Shown: positions 1 to 8,360 of the stretch, in pieces
Layout: every line of letters starts with the position of its first letter
How positions within the stretch are numbered: position 1 is the first letter of the stretch
Origin: Flammeovirgaceae bacterium UBA5008
GTDB lineage: Bacteria > Bacteroidota > Bacteroidia > Cytophagales > Cyclobacteriaceae
DNA: 64,000 bases
NCBI GenBank assembly: GCA_002398365.1
Contig: DGYK01000063.1
Coordinates: forward strand, 131,719 to 195,718
Direction of reading: 5' to 3'
The notes under the pieces: model-generated
What the model was told of the DNA's origin: nothing
What the model saw: only the letters and a program-made list of their open reading frames with translations
The model's database searches: none
Made by a program: the position numbers and the translations under genes

Positions 1-313
1 CTTCCAAGTGAACTTCTTCCGCCACTTCTTCACCCACTTCAAAATCAGGTTCGATTTTGCGAGCCTCACTCAAACTGATTTTATCGTGATCCCAGATATC
101 TTCTGAGTCATCCTCCACAATTTCGCGGAAACGCCAGATTTCCAAGTCACCTTTATCGGCATTGACAATGATGTCGAAGTTGTCATCTTCGATGTATTTC
201 TTCTTGATCATATTACGAAACACATCTTCTAAGATGCGGATCATAGTAGGTCTGTCAATGTTTTTTTGCTTGGCGAAATCGGCAAACGATTCGATCAGTG
301 TTGATGCATCCAT
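1..313 (-). CDS. nusA: Transcription termination/antitermination protein NusA (N-terminal part, cut by window edge)
   Basis: Only the first 104 codons are present; the gene runs off the left edge. The start ATG is the complement of 311-313, and the product begins MDASTLIESFADFAKQKNID, followed by an ILEDVFRNMIKKKY stretch typical of the NusA N-terminal RNA-polymerase-binding domain. NusA binds RNA polymerase and controls pausing, termination and antitermination. It lies 8 bases downstream of rimP on the same strand, the classic rimP-nusA-infB order, which supports both calls. It is probably transcribed from the promoter upstream of rimP. The S1 and KH domains would lie outside the window. Confidence 0.9.
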   Translation of the reverse strand, partial: MDASTLIESFADFAKQKNIDRPTMIRILEDVFRNMIKKKYIEDDNFDIIVNADKGDLEIWRFREIVEDDSEDIWDHDKISLSEARKIEPDFEVGEEVAEEVHLE

Positions 314-321
314 ACGGCTTG

Positions 322-783
322 CTAGTTAAAAGAAACGGTTACAATTGTTTTTTCTATATCACTAAAAAGTATTTCCATTTTTACTAATTCCTTCTTTTTC
401 TCGCGCGAAGGGGTTTCGATGACAATGCGCTCTTCATTCACTTCCAGTAATCGGCCTTCGATGTACTGCTTGCTCTTCACCTGCACTTTTAATGTTCGGC
501 CAACATTCGCATAATATTGCCGCTTCATTTTCAACGGCACATCCAAACCGGGCGTGCCTACTTCTAAGTTATAAGCGCCTTCAATCAGATTCAGCGTTTC
601 CAATTCTTCGGACAACTTGCGGCTTACTTCCGCACAGCTGTCGATGCTGATGCCCTTATCGCCATCCAATTGCACTACTATTTTGGTAGGCTTGTACTTT
701 GAAACGAGTACATCTACCAAAAAATGACTGGGGTCATTCAGGTGCGCTTCGGTCAATTCCTTTATTTTTAGAGCCAATTCCAT
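322..783 (-). CDS. rimP: Ribosome maturation factor RimP
   Basis: The 153-residue product has the length and two-domain layout of RimP, needed for maturation of the 30S ribosomal subunit. Visible family features are VVQLDGDKGISIDSCAEVSR in the N-terminal domain and an LEVGTPGLDVPLKMKRQY segment matching the conserved PGLDRPLK region, followed by the SH3-like C-terminal domain (about residues 90-153). It is followed closely by nusA. The start ATG is the complement of 781-783. A short leader with a perfect hairpin and a good Bacteroidota promoter lie immediately upstream (see separate entries), so this is probably the first gene of the operon. Confidence 0.93.
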   Translation of the reverse strand: MELALKIKELTEAHLNDPSHFLVDVLVSKYKPTKIVVQLDGDKGISIDSCAEVSRKLSEELETLNLIEGAYNLEVGTPGLDVPLKMKRQYYANVGRTLKVQVKSKQYIEGRLLEVNEERIVIETPSREKKKELVKMEILFSDIEKTIVTVSFN

Positions 784-800
784 AACTATCTACAAACAAA

Positions 801-822
801 GAGGGGACTTTTCGGTCCCCTC
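801..822 (-). promoter_or_regulatory. Hairpin in the rimP-nusA leader
   Basis: A perfect 8-bp stem (GAGGGGAC / GTCCCCTC) with a 6-base loop sits 18 bases upstream of the rimP start. Read on the minus strand it is followed by TTTGTTTG, so it resembles a weak intrinsic terminator or attenuator inside the mRNA leader. The stem is also symmetric on the plus strand, where it would be followed by TAGTTGATTTTT. It cannot be an ordinary upstream-gene terminator on the minus strand because the neighbouring gene is divergent. Role is inferred. Confidence 0.55.
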
Positions 823-847
823 TAGTTGATTTTTCAAGAAAGTGATG

Positions 848-878
848 CAAATGTAACTGATTTTTACTTTATCGCAAA
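848..878 (-). promoter_or_regulatory. Promoter of rimP-nusA (Bacteroidota type)
   Basis: On the minus strand TTTG (complement of 875-878) is followed after 19 bases by TACATTTG (complement of 848-855), a full match to the TTTG/TTG - 19 - TAnnTTTG consensus of Bacteroidota housekeeping promoters. Transcription would start near 840, giving a leader of roughly 55-60 bases that contains the hairpin at 801-822. Confidence 0.6.
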
Positions 879-902
879 TAGTATGTTCTTTGAATCTTAG
901 AA

Positions 903-1901
903 ATGACTCTCATGCGCATCCGTTTAGCTCTGTTAGTGGTGGTGATTTTGGCCGCTGCGTGTAATTCGAAAAAGCCTCCGGTTGAAGAAAAAGTAGTGGA
1001 GCGAATCGTGGCCGTTCCTTCTTTCAATGCCGATTCGGCTTATCAATTTGTAAAAAAGCAAGTCGACTTTGGGCCACGAGTGCCTAACTCTGCAGCGCAC
1101 CAAAAAACAGCGCAGTATTTAATCGCACAACTGAAAAAGAATGGTGCCCAAGTTTTAGTGCAAGAATTTGATGCAGTCACCTTCGATCAGCAAAAAGTGC
1201 ATTTAAAGAATATCATCGCGCGTTTTTTTCCTGAAAAACAAAAGCGCGTCCTGTTGGCGGCTCACTGGGATACACGCCCTTTTGCCGATAAAGATCTGGT
1301 GAAAAAAGACGCCCCCTTCGATGGCGCAAATGATGGTGCCAGTGGTGTAGGAGTATTGCTCGAAATGGCACGCGTATTTCATCAAGCCAAAGAAGCTCCT
1401 GCTGTTGGAGTGGATATTATTTTATTTGATGGAGAAGACTGGGGTGAGAAAGAAGGCACTGCCCATAGCAATCTTCCGGATGGACAGTCGTGGTGGTGTT
1501 TGGGTTCGCAATATTGGGCGAAGAACAAGCTTCCTAAAAACTACATGGCGCACTATGGCATTTTGCTGGATATGGTGGGATCGCGTAGAGCACAATTTTT
1601 CAGAGAAGAAGTGTCATTGCAGTTTGCTCCGCAGATTGTTTCAAAGGTTTGGGATCGTGCCGAGAAGATTGGCTACAGCGATTATTTTGTAAAACAGAAT
1701 GTAGCTGGCATCACCGATGATCACTTGTTTGTCAATCAACTCGGAAAAATTCCGATGATCGACATTGTACATTATCAAGCGGGCATTGGTTTCTTTGGCG
1801 ACTACCATCATGCCACCAAAGACAACATGAATATTATCAGCAAAGAAACACTCGGAGCTGTTGGCAATACGTTGTTGAATGTGATCTATTACGAAGAGTA
1901 A
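903..1901 (+). CDS. Glutaminyl-peptide cyclotransferase-like M28 family lipoprotein
   Basis: This 332-residue protein has a lipoprotein signal with lipobox LAAAC (Cys20), so it should be anchored in the envelope facing the periplasm. It shows the M28/glutaminyl-cyclase metal-site motifs: HWDTRP (121-126), DGANDGASG (from 140), FDGEDWG (175-181) and a late DDHLF...IPMIDIVH segment. These match the cyclase subfamily, which converts N-terminal Gln to pyroglutamate, better than general aminopeptidases, but an aminopeptidase activity cannot be excluded from sequence alone. The start at 903 is chosen for the signal peptide; an in-frame ATG at 912 is an alternative. The stop is only 3 bases from the stop of the convergent SDR gene. 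Confidence 0.82.
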   Translation: MTLMRIRLALLVVVILAAACNSKKPPVEEKVVERIVAVPSFNADSAYQFVKKQVDFGPRVPNSAAHQKTAQYLIAQLKKNGAQVLVQEFDAVTFDQQKVHLKNIIARFFPEKQKRVLLAAHWDTRPFADKDLVKKDAPFDGANDGASGVGVLLEMARVFHQAKEAPAVGVDIILFDGEDWGEKEGTAHSNLPDGQSWWCLGSQYWAKNKLPKNYMAHYGILLDMVGSRRAQFFREEVSLQFAPQIVSKVWDRAEKIGYSDYFVKQNVAGITDDHLFVNQLGKIPMIDIVHYQAGIGFFGDYHHATKDNMNIISKETLGAVGNTLLNVIYYEE

Positions 1902-1904
1902 AGC

Positions 1905-2666
1905 CTATATCGTAAACCCGCCATCTGCAGTAAATACACTGCCGGTGCAGTAGGCGGACGAATCCGAAGCTAAATACAACGCGAGTGCCGCAATTTCTTC
2001 AGGAGTGCCCACGCGTTTGATTGGCAACACTTTCATCATCATCGCCATCATTTTATCGTTACTCCAAAGGGCTTCACTGAATTTTGTTTTAATCAGTCCG
2101 GGACAAATCACATTCGCGCGAATGTTATCATCACCCCATTCTTTCGCCATCACTTTTGTTAGTGAAATCAAAGCTGCTTTGCTCATGCTGTAGATTCCCA
2201 AGCCTGGCTCGGGCCGCAGCCCACCAATGGAGCTGATGTTTACCACCGATCCGGATTTTTTTGCCTTCAGAATCGGATAGATTTTTTTTGCCAACTCAAA
2301 AGGGCCTTTCACATTCACCGCCATGATTTTATCAAACGCCTCTAAGCTTGTATCCACCACAGGACCAAACACCGGATTGGCGGCTGCATTGTTTACCAAA
2401 ATATCAATGGTGCCGTACTTGGCTAACGTAGCTTCCGCTAATCGATGCACATCATTCATATCGCCCATATGGCACGCAATCGCAGTCGCTTCAAACCCTT
2501 TGCTTTTTATTTCTGCGGCTACCGCATCTACTGCATCTTGTTTACGACTGCTCACCACTACTTTTGCTCCGGCCACAGCATAATACTCGGCAATGGATTG
2601 ACCAATACCTTTTGAAGCGCCCGTGACCAAGGCTACTTTTCCTTCCAATGAAAATGGGTTTTGCAT
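1905..2666 (-). CDS. SDR family NAD(P)-dependent oxidoreductase
   Basis: A classical short-chain dehydrogenase/reductase of 253 residues from the ATG at 2666 (an upstream ATG at 2687 would add seven residues). Visible are the TGASKGIG dinucleotide loop (15-22), NNAAANP (92-98) and the catalytic set Ser146, Tyr159 and Lys163 in YSMSK, then the PGLIKTKFSEALW segment near the C-terminus. The pattern resembles the DHRS4-like reductases of carbonyl compounds, but the substrate is not deducible. It is divergent from the ABC-importer genes that begin at 2740, and its end abuts the convergent lipoprotein gene. Confidence 0.88.
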   Translation of the reverse strand: MQNPFSLEGKVALVTGASKGIGQSIAEYYAVAGAKVVVSSRKQDAVDAVAAEIKSKGFEATAIACHMGDMNDVHRLAEATLAKYGTIDILVNNAAANPVFGPVVDTSLEAFDKIMAVNVKGPFELAKKIYPILKAKKSGSVVNISSIGGLRPEPGLGIYSMSKAALISLTKVMAKEWGDDNIRANVICPGLIKTKFSEALWSNDKMMAMMMKVLPIKRVGTPEEIAALALYLASDSSAYCTGSVFTADGGFTI

Positions 2667-2739
2667 AAAAATGATTTGTGCATTCAAGGTATGGATTTTT
2701 ATGAATTCAGAAATGTGTTCAAATGATTTATCTTGCTGT

Positions 2740-3459
2740 ATGGTTGAATTGACAGAGGTGAGTCACGGATATGGTGGGCAAGAGGTGCTGACAAATCTCA
2801 CCATCCGGTTCCAAGAAAATAAAATCACCGCCATCATCGGCAAAAGCGGAAGCGGCAAATCAACCCTGCTTCAATTAATCAACGGATTGCTCCGTCCATC
2901 AAAAGGACAAGTCTCTGTTTTTAATCAACAACTCAACTACGATCAAACAACATCGCTGCGACTGCGCATGGGTTACATGGTGCAAGGCACCGGTTTGTTT
3001 CCCCATCTTACCATTGTACAAAACATTGCCATTGCCGGCAAGGTACGCGACAACAGTCAACCGGGCGCTCGTGTAAATGAACTGATGGAATTGGTGGGCT
3101 TGCCTGCGAGCTATCAAACAAAATATCCTTATGAATTATCAGGTGGCGAACAACAGCGTGTCGGCATTTGCCGCGCACTTTATCTGAATCCTCCACTATT
3201 GCTAATGGATGAACCGATGGGTGCGCTGGACCCTATCACACGGCAAGACATTCAACAGGAGATTGTGAAATTGCAGCGACTCGCACCACGCACCATGTTG
3301 TTAGTAACACACGATATGCGTGAAGCCAAAAAACTGGCGGATTTTATTTTAGTGCTTGATAAAGGGAAAGTGCAACAGTTCGACCACGCTTCCAACGTAA
3401 TTAATGAACCTGCCACGCAAGCTGTTCGCGATTTGATAAAAGCATCGCTCGATTCATGA
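2740..3459 (+). CDS. Osmoprotectant-type ABC transporter ATP-binding protein
   Basis: A 239-residue ATPase starting at MVELTEVSHG. The open frame extends upstream to 2623, but that part overlaps the divergent SDR start and has no domain content. Motifs: Walker A GKSGSGKS (34-41), Q-loop near Gln82 (VQGTGLFPH), signature LSGGEQQR (133-140), Walker B LLLMDEP and the switch histidine in VTHD (190). The sequence is of the OpuCA/ProV-like group that powers uptake of betaine, choline or related quaternary amines. It overlaps the next gene, a fused binding protein-permease, by 4 bases (ATGA), so the two genes form a complete importer. Confidence 0.88.
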   Translation: MVELTEVSHGYGGQEVLTNLTIRFQENKITAIIGKSGSGKSTLLQLINGLLRPSKGQVSVFNQQLNYDQTTSLRLRMGYMVQGTGLFPHLTIVQNIAIAGKVRDNSQPGARVNELMELVGLPASYQTKYPYELSGGEQQRVGICRALYLNPPLLLMDEPMGALDPITRQDIQQEIVKLQRLAPRTMLLVTHDMREAKKLADFILVLDKGKVQQFDHASNVINEPATQAVRDLIKASLDS

Positions 3460-4925
3460 AAAAGTTTTTCCTCATCGGTTTTCTTTTGGTGGCTCATGCG
3501 ATGGCCGGTCAAACGATTCATGTGGGTGCCAAACATTTTAATGAAGGCTACATTCTCAGCGAAATCATTGCGCAGCTTTTGGAAAGTGAAGGGTTTGTCG
3601 TAGAGCGTCATTACAATTTAGGTGGCACATTGGTATGCTTTGAAGCGTTGCGCAATCGGGCGATTGATGTATACCCGGAATATAGTGGCACACTGACGGC
3701 CGAAATTTTGAAAGAGCCCAACATGGATTACAATTCCATGAATGCTGCTTTGCAGGAACGCTACGGCCTTGAAGTAGGCGCACCCTACGGGTTTAATAAC
3801 ACCTACGCACTGGTCTGTACACGCGTTTTCAGCGAACGCAACAAAATTCTTTCAATCGCTGATTTAAAAAATCATCCCGAACTAAAAATTGGGATGAGTT
3901 ATGAATTTTTAAAACGTGAAGACGGATGGGAAAATCTGGCGCAGAAGTATGCGCTTCCGCAAAATGCGGTAGGGCTGGAGCACGGACTGGCCTATCAGGC
4001 ACTGACTGAAAATAAAATTGACATTACCGATGCGTACTCTACCGATGGCGAGATCAGCCAATATGGTTTAGTGATATTAAAGGATGATCGGCATTTTTTT
4101 CCTTCTTATCAGGCAACTTCATTGTATCAAAAAAACCTGGATGACCGAGCAAAGAAAATTCTTTCCCGATTGGATGGACAGATCGATGAACAAGCCATGC
4201 AGGGAATGAATGCGGAAGTCCTTTACCAGAAAAAAACATTTGTCGAAGTAGCCGCAGCTTTTTTGTCAACAAAATTAAAAATCACAACATCGTCTGGTCA
4301 ACCTACTTCGGTGGTAAGCGATGTCATTTCTAAAACAGGTACTCATTTGTTGCTCACCTTCTCGGCCTTGCTAGCAGCTATTTTGTTTGCTGTTCCTTTA
4401 GGGATTTGGCTCTACTGGAAACCTCGCGTGGCGAATGGCATTCTTTACTTCACCGGATTATTACAAACCATTCCTTCCATTGCCTTGCTGGCGATCATGA
4501 TTCCGGTGTTTGGTATCGGGACCTTACCAGCTATTGTTGCATTGTTTCTCTACGCACTCCTCCCGATTTTGAGAAACACACTAGCCGGATTGCGCTCAGT
4601 CGACCCGCTCGTAAAAAAAGTGGCCGATGGTATCGGGATGACGCGCTTTCAAAAATTAAAGTGGGTGGAGTTGCCTTTGGCCATGCCGATGTTGTTGACC
4701 GGCATTCGCACGGCAGCGGTGATTAATGTGGGCACCGCAACACTTGCTGCGTTTATCGGTGCCGGTGGGTTGGGTGAATTTATCGTTACCGGATTAGCCT
4801 TGAACAACACTTCGTTGATTTTACGTGGCGCAATACCAGCCGCGCTACTCGCAATTCTGATCGAAGTTGCATTTACGTTTTTGGAAAAAGCATGGGTGCC
4901 AAAGCACTTGCGCGGTTCGAAGTAA
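3456..4925 (+). CDS. Fused substrate-binding protein and permease of osmoprotectant ABC importer
   Basis: The 489-residue protein begins with a cleavable signal peptide, then a glycine-betaine-family binding domain (about 20-275, with GAKHFNEGYILSEI and PEYSGTLT). It ends with a membrane permease domain (about 290-489) holding the EAA-loop-like stretch VADGIGMTRFQKLKWVELP and the GAGGLGEFIVTGL segment. It should bind a quaternary amine in the periplasm and carry it through the membrane with the upstream ATPase. The order, binding domain first, is opposite to the permease-then-binding-domain order of OpuABC-type fusions. Osmotic or choline/betaine use is inferred from family. The stop is 6 bases from the convergent UBP-finger gene. 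Confidence 0.85.
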   Translation: MKKFFLIGFLLVAHAMAGQTIHVGAKHFNEGYILSEIIAQLLESEGFVVERHYNLGGTLVCFEALRNRAIDVYPEYSGTLTAEILKEPNMDYNSMNAALQERYGLEVGAPYGFNNTYALVCTRVFSERNKILSIADLKNHPELKIGMSYEFLKREDGWENLAQKYALPQNAVGLEHGLAYQALTENKIDITDAYSTDGEISQYGLVILKDDRHFFPSYQATSLYQKNLDDRAKKILSRLDGQIDEQAMQGMNAEVLYQKKTFVEVAAAFLSTKLKITTSSGQPTSVVSDVISKTGTHLLLTFSALLAAILFAVPLGIWLYWKPRVANGILYFTGLLQTIPSIALLAIMIPVFGIGTLPAIVALFLYALLPILRNTLAGLRSVDPLVKKVADGIGMTRFQKLKWVELPLAMPMLLTGIRTAAVINVGTATLAAFIGAGGLGEFIVTGLALNNTSLILRGAIPAALLAILIEVAFTFLEKAWVPKHLRGSK

Positions 4926-4931
4926 ACGTAA

Positions 4932-5213
4932 CTAATACCCCACAATCTGTTCATCTACATAACACCACGCCCACTGCTCGCCTCGCTCAGCAGAAATCGC
5001 TACCGGATGACCGGTTGCTTTCGCATGTTTCGAAGCATGTTGGTTGTCAGATGAATCGCAGCAGAGGGTGGCTCCACACGTCTGGCAGGTACGCAAGTGT
5101 ACCCATATGTCGCCTGTCTTTACGCACTCATCGCATTGGTGTTTCTTTTGCACTTTCATTTCTTGTTGACTCCAAGCCAACAAGTGCGAACAAATTTCTT
5201 TTTTCATGCTCAT
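4932..5213 (-). CDS. UBP-type zinc finger protein
   Basis: A 93-residue protein made almost entirely of one UBP-type (BUZ) zinc finger, a fold best known from eukaryotic ubiquitin-binding deubiquitinases. Candidate ligands are Cys27, Cys30, Cys43, Cys46, Cys51/52, His59, His63 and His69, and the C-terminal WAWCYVD motif is also kept. The start may be Met1 or Met3. It is the last gene of a minus-strand operon, 7 bases after a response regulator fused to a thioredoxin-reductase-like protein and two genes after a cNMP-domain histidine kinase. This suggests a signalling or redox role rather than ubiquitin biology; the actual ligand is unknown. Confidence 0.85.
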   Translation of the reverse strand: MSMKKEICSHLLAWSQQEMKVQKKHQCDECVKTGDIWVHLRTCQTCGATLCCDSSDNQHASKHAKATGHPVAISAERGEQWAWCYVDEQIVGY

Positions 5214-5220
5214 AGATCTT

Positions 5221-6882
5221 TTAGTTTTCGGCTAAGTATTCGTGTACAAATTTGATGGCCATCGCTCCTTCTCCTACGGCCGATGCCACCCGGTTCATCG
5301 CCCCTGCACGCACATCGCCCGCGGCAAAAATGCCGGGATTGCAAGTCTCCAATAAAAAAGGTTCGCGTTGCAGCTTCCATGATTTTTTGAACGTTTCGTA
5401 TTTCAATAAATCACGACCCGTTTCTATAAAACCTTTGTCGTCTTTGATAATATCTAGTTTGATCCAATCGGTAATAGGCTTGGCGCCAATGAAAATAAAG
5501 AGCGCGGCTGCTTTCGCTTGTTGACGCGCCTTCGTCACTATATTTTCTAAACAAATTTCTTCGAGCTTCTCATTGCCCAATACTTGACCTACAATCGTTT
5601 CAGGTACGAGGTGGATGTTGCTCGTGCCATTGATCTGATCGATCAGGTACTGCGACATGGTAGACGACAAATCTTTTTTGCGGATGACGATGAAAACTCG
5701 GGCTGCGTAGTTAGATAAATACATAGCGGATTGCCCAGCGGAATTGCCTCCGCCTACGATATACACATCCTGATTATGACAAGCTTGCGCCTCGGTGGTG
5801 GAAGCACCATAATAAATGCCGGCTCCGGTGAATTTTTCAATGTCGGTGGCTTCCAGTGCACGGTAATCTACCCCTGTGGTGATGATGACGCTGCGTGTGT
5901 TCAGCACGCTGCCATCGCGAAGGGTAATGATTTTATAGTTGTCTTTGATGGCAATGTCTACCACTTCTTGAGGCGAAAGAAATTCAACGCCAAAGCGTGT
6001 GACTTGCGAAATCGCTCTGCGCGAAAGTTCGGCACCACTCAATCCATTGGGGAAACCCAAATAATTTTCAATGCGCGAACTCGTTCCGGCTTGTCCTCCT
6101 GGAGCGCGTTTCTCAATAAGTGCGGTATTCAAACCTTCTGAACCTCCATACACTGCTGCGGCTAATCCGGCTGGTCCTGCGCCAATGATCGTAACATCGT
6201 ACATCGTTTTAGATGCCTTGGACTGCATGCCCGTCTTCTCGCCTACAGCGGCCAAATCCGGATTTAAAAGAAACGAGCCGTCTTCAAAAAAAACGGCCGG
6301 CAAATCTTTGGTTTCAATTTGGTTCAGCTGAATTAACTCTGAAGCCGATGCATCCGATTCAATGTCGAGCCATTGGTATGGAATCAAATTGCCGGAAAGG
6401 AAATCTTTGATCTGATGCGAGCGTGGCGACCATTGGTATCCGACCATGCGAATGCCGTGAAAAACCGGAATGTGTTTGCTTTGCCATTCCTCCAATTGAT
6501 CATTCAATGCCGGATATAATTTTTCTTCCGGTGGATCCCACGGCTTCATGAGATAATAATCCAACTGCACTTCGTTGATGGCGCGAATGGCAGCTTCGGT
6601 ATCTGAATAGGCTGTCAGCAAAATGCGTTTTGCTTGCGGAAAAAGTTCTTTGGCCTGTTGTAAAAATTGAACACCCAACATTTCGGGCATGCGCTGATCT
6701 GACAAAAACAGCGCTATGGTTTCATTTTTGTTTTTTAGCTCTGTGAGTGAGGCCAAGGCTTCGTTTGCAGAAGTCGTGCTGATGATGCGGTATTCTTTTC
6801 CATATTGATTGCGCAGATCACGGGCCACCGCCCGCAACACTTGAGGATCATCATCCACGGCCAGTATAATTGGTTTTTTCAT
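5221..6882 (-). CDS. Response regulator fused to thioredoxin-reductase-like FAD/NAD(P) oxidoreductase
   Basis: A 553-residue three-part protein. Residues 1-125 are a receiver domain with Asp62 as phosphoacceptor, Thr90 and Lys113. Residues about 138-215 look like a glutaredoxin/thioredoxin fold, but the active-site position reads SPRS (152-155) instead of CxxC. Residues 228-553 are a thioredoxin-reductase-like flavoprotein with GAGPAG (234-239), GGGNSAG (377-383) and a C-terminal AAGDVR motif. The usual CATC redox pair is absent: the region reads YYGASTTEAQAC. FAD and NAD(P) binding therefore look intact but dithiol chemistry does not. It lies between its likely kinase (11 bases upstream) and the UBP zinc finger gene, so phosphorylation probably controls a flavin-based output. 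Confidence 0.87.
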   Translation of the reverse strand: MKKPIILAVDDDPQVLRAVARDLRNQYGKEYRIISTTSANEALASLTELKNKNETIALFLSDQRMPEMLGVQFLQQAKELFPQAKRILLTAYSDTEAAIRAINEVQLDYYLMKPWDPPEEKLYPALNDQLEEWQSKHIPVFHGIRMVGYQWSPRSHQIKDFLSGNLIPYQWLDIESDASASELIQLNQIETKDLPAVFFEDGSFLLNPDLAAVGEKTGMQSKASKTMYDVTIIGAGPAGLAAAVYGGSEGLNTALIEKRAPGGQAGTSSRIENYLGFPNGLSGAELSRRAISQVTRFGVEFLSPQEVVDIAIKDNYKIITLRDGSVLNTRSVIITTGVDYRALEATDIEKFTGAGIYYGASTTEAQACHNQDVYIVGGGNSAGQSAMYLSNYAARVFIVIRKKDLSSTMSQYLIDQINGTSNIHLVPETIVGQVLGNEKLEEICLENIVTKARQQAKAAALFIFIGAKPITDWIKLDIIKDDKGFIETGRDLLKYETFKKSWKLQREPFLLETCNPGIFAAGDVRAGAMNRVASAVGEGAMAIKFVHEYLAEN

Positions 6883-6893
6883 CCATTAAACAT

Positions 6894-8285
6894 TTAAATC
6901 GGGAAACAAATAATAAACTCCGTTCGACCCGGATTTGAATCCACATACACTTTGCCATTGTGTTGGTGAATAATCTGGCGCACCACCTCCAGGCCCAAAC
7001 CGGTTCCCTTCCCAATGGATTTAGTCGTAAAGAAAGGATCAAATATTTTGTCTTGAATTTCTTTCGGAATGCCGGGACCATTGTCGATGATGGAAACATT
7101 GATGAAGGATCCTTTCTTCTCGGTTTTGATTTCCAGGGTATTGTTCGTGCGCCCTTCCATCGCATCGATGGCGTTGTCAATGACATTCGTCCACACCTGA
7201 TTCATCTCGCTGATAAAGATCGATGCTTGCGGCAACTGCGCATCGAAACTTTCAATTAGTTTGATTCCATTCTTTTTCAGTTTATGATTCAACATGGTAA
7301 GCGTATTACGAATGCCCACGTGAATATTGGTGAGTTGTTTTTCAGGTGCCTGATCCATGTGCGTGTATCCTTTCACAGACGACACCAAGGTGTTGATACG
7401 TTTCGCGGCCTCCTCAATTTCCGTCACTAATTTTTCGGTGGTGAGCACCTGACATATCCAGCCAATGACAGGTTGTTTGTCTTCCGGCCGCAGCCATGAT
7501 TTTACGTGTTCCAAATCTTCGGCATGAATATCAAATTCCGCCATCACCTCCGTCATCTCATAGGCATTGGTGATATCATTCGACTCCAGCCATTCGGTCA
7601 GTTCATCTTCCAGTGCCGTTTTTGCCAACATCGACAATGAAGTTTTTCCAGTATTGGCAATTTTTGAAAAGACCAATTGATTGACCTGATCAACGACTTG
7701 CTCTGTGGTGCGAATTTGTATGACACGCTTAAAATTATCCGGAATGTTGGAGAGATGTTTTTTTAATTCATGCGCACTGCGCACCACCGCTGCGGAAGGA
7801 TTGTTGAGTTCATGCGCCAGTCCGGCAGAGAGTTTGCCGAGCGCCATCATCTTGTCGTTTTGTTGTTGCATGCGCGTGTTGTCGCGCACGCGGTCGGTCA
7901 TTACATGAACCAGCGCTTCCACCAATTCGTGATGGTTGCGGATCATTTCCGGAAAAAAATCCTGATGCAGCGAAAACACGATCGTTTCGCCTGTCACAAT
8001 TCCCGTTCCGGTGGCACCTTTCATCCGTGAAAACGGAAGCTTGCCGGTAATTTCTCCGGCTCCAATGGTGCCCATGTTTCGGAGGTTGCCTGCTTGCTCC
8101 ATAAAGAGACTGACTTCTCCTTTTAGAATGATGCGCAATTCGCTGATGGCATCGCCTTTGTTAAAAACCTTTTCTCCATCCGCAAAAGCATCAATCCGAC
8201 CCTTCTCGGTCATCCATTGGAGCTGGGTAAGTGGCACTGTTTTTAACTCGGGCACTCGTTGAAGCTGTTGCAGTAAATCTTCCAT
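6894..8285 (-). CDS. Sensor histidine kinase with N-terminal cyclic-nucleotide-binding-like domain
   Basis: A 463-residue soluble kinase starting at MEDLLQQLQ (8285); the frame continues upstream without domain content. Residues 1-130 form a CRP-like cNMP-binding domain, residues 145-215 contain the H-box with His158 in AHELNNP, and the C-terminus holds an HATPase domain with NVIDNAIDAM, DNGPGIP and GTGLGL. No membrane segments are visible. It should autophosphorylate and pass phosphate to the receiver domain of the adjacent downstream gene. Whether the cNMP fold binds a nucleotide is unclear. First gene of a three-gene operon, divergent from a TetR gene. Confidence 0.88.
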   Translation of the reverse strand: MEDLLQQLQRVPELKTVPLTQLQWMTEKGRIDAFADGEKVFNKGDAISELRIILKGEVSLFMEQAGNLRNMGTIGAGEITGKLPFSRMKGATGTGIVTGETIVFSLHQDFFPEMIRNHHELVEALVHVMTDRVRDNTRMQQQNDKMMALGKLSAGLAHELNNPSAAVVRSAHELKKHLSNIPDNFKRVIQIRTTEQVVDQVNQLVFSKIANTGKTSLSMLAKTALEDELTEWLESNDITNAYEMTEVMAEFDIHAEDLEHVKSWLRPEDKQPVIGWICQVLTTEKLVTEIEEAAKRINTLVSSVKGYTHMDQAPEKQLTNIHVGIRNTLTMLNHKLKKNGIKLIESFDAQLPQASIFISEMNQVWTNVIDNAIDAMEGRTNNTLEIKTEKKGSFINVSIIDNGPGIPKEIQDKIFDPFFTTKSIGKGTGLGLEVVRQIIHQHNGKVYVDSNPGRTEFIICFPI

Positions 8286-8360
8286 GAAGAAAATATAGAG
8301 GTTTTTATGACAAACACACTCCGATCTACGGAAGTTGCCGGAACAAATCATTTTTTATTT

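Noticed and set aside
801..822. The rimP leader hairpin as an ordinary transcription terminator
   Set aside because: The neighbouring gene on the minus side is divergent, so no upstream minus-strand transcript needs ending here, and on the plus strand it would lie ahead of the lipoprotein gene. A leader element is the better reading.
4406..4726. A 106-codon frame inside the binding protein-permease gene
   Set aside because: It is an alternative frame of a well-supported membrane protein and shows no coding features of its own.
5731..6141. A 136-codon plus-strand frame in the flavoprotein gene
   Set aside because: Antisense shadow of a strongly conserved Rossmann region.
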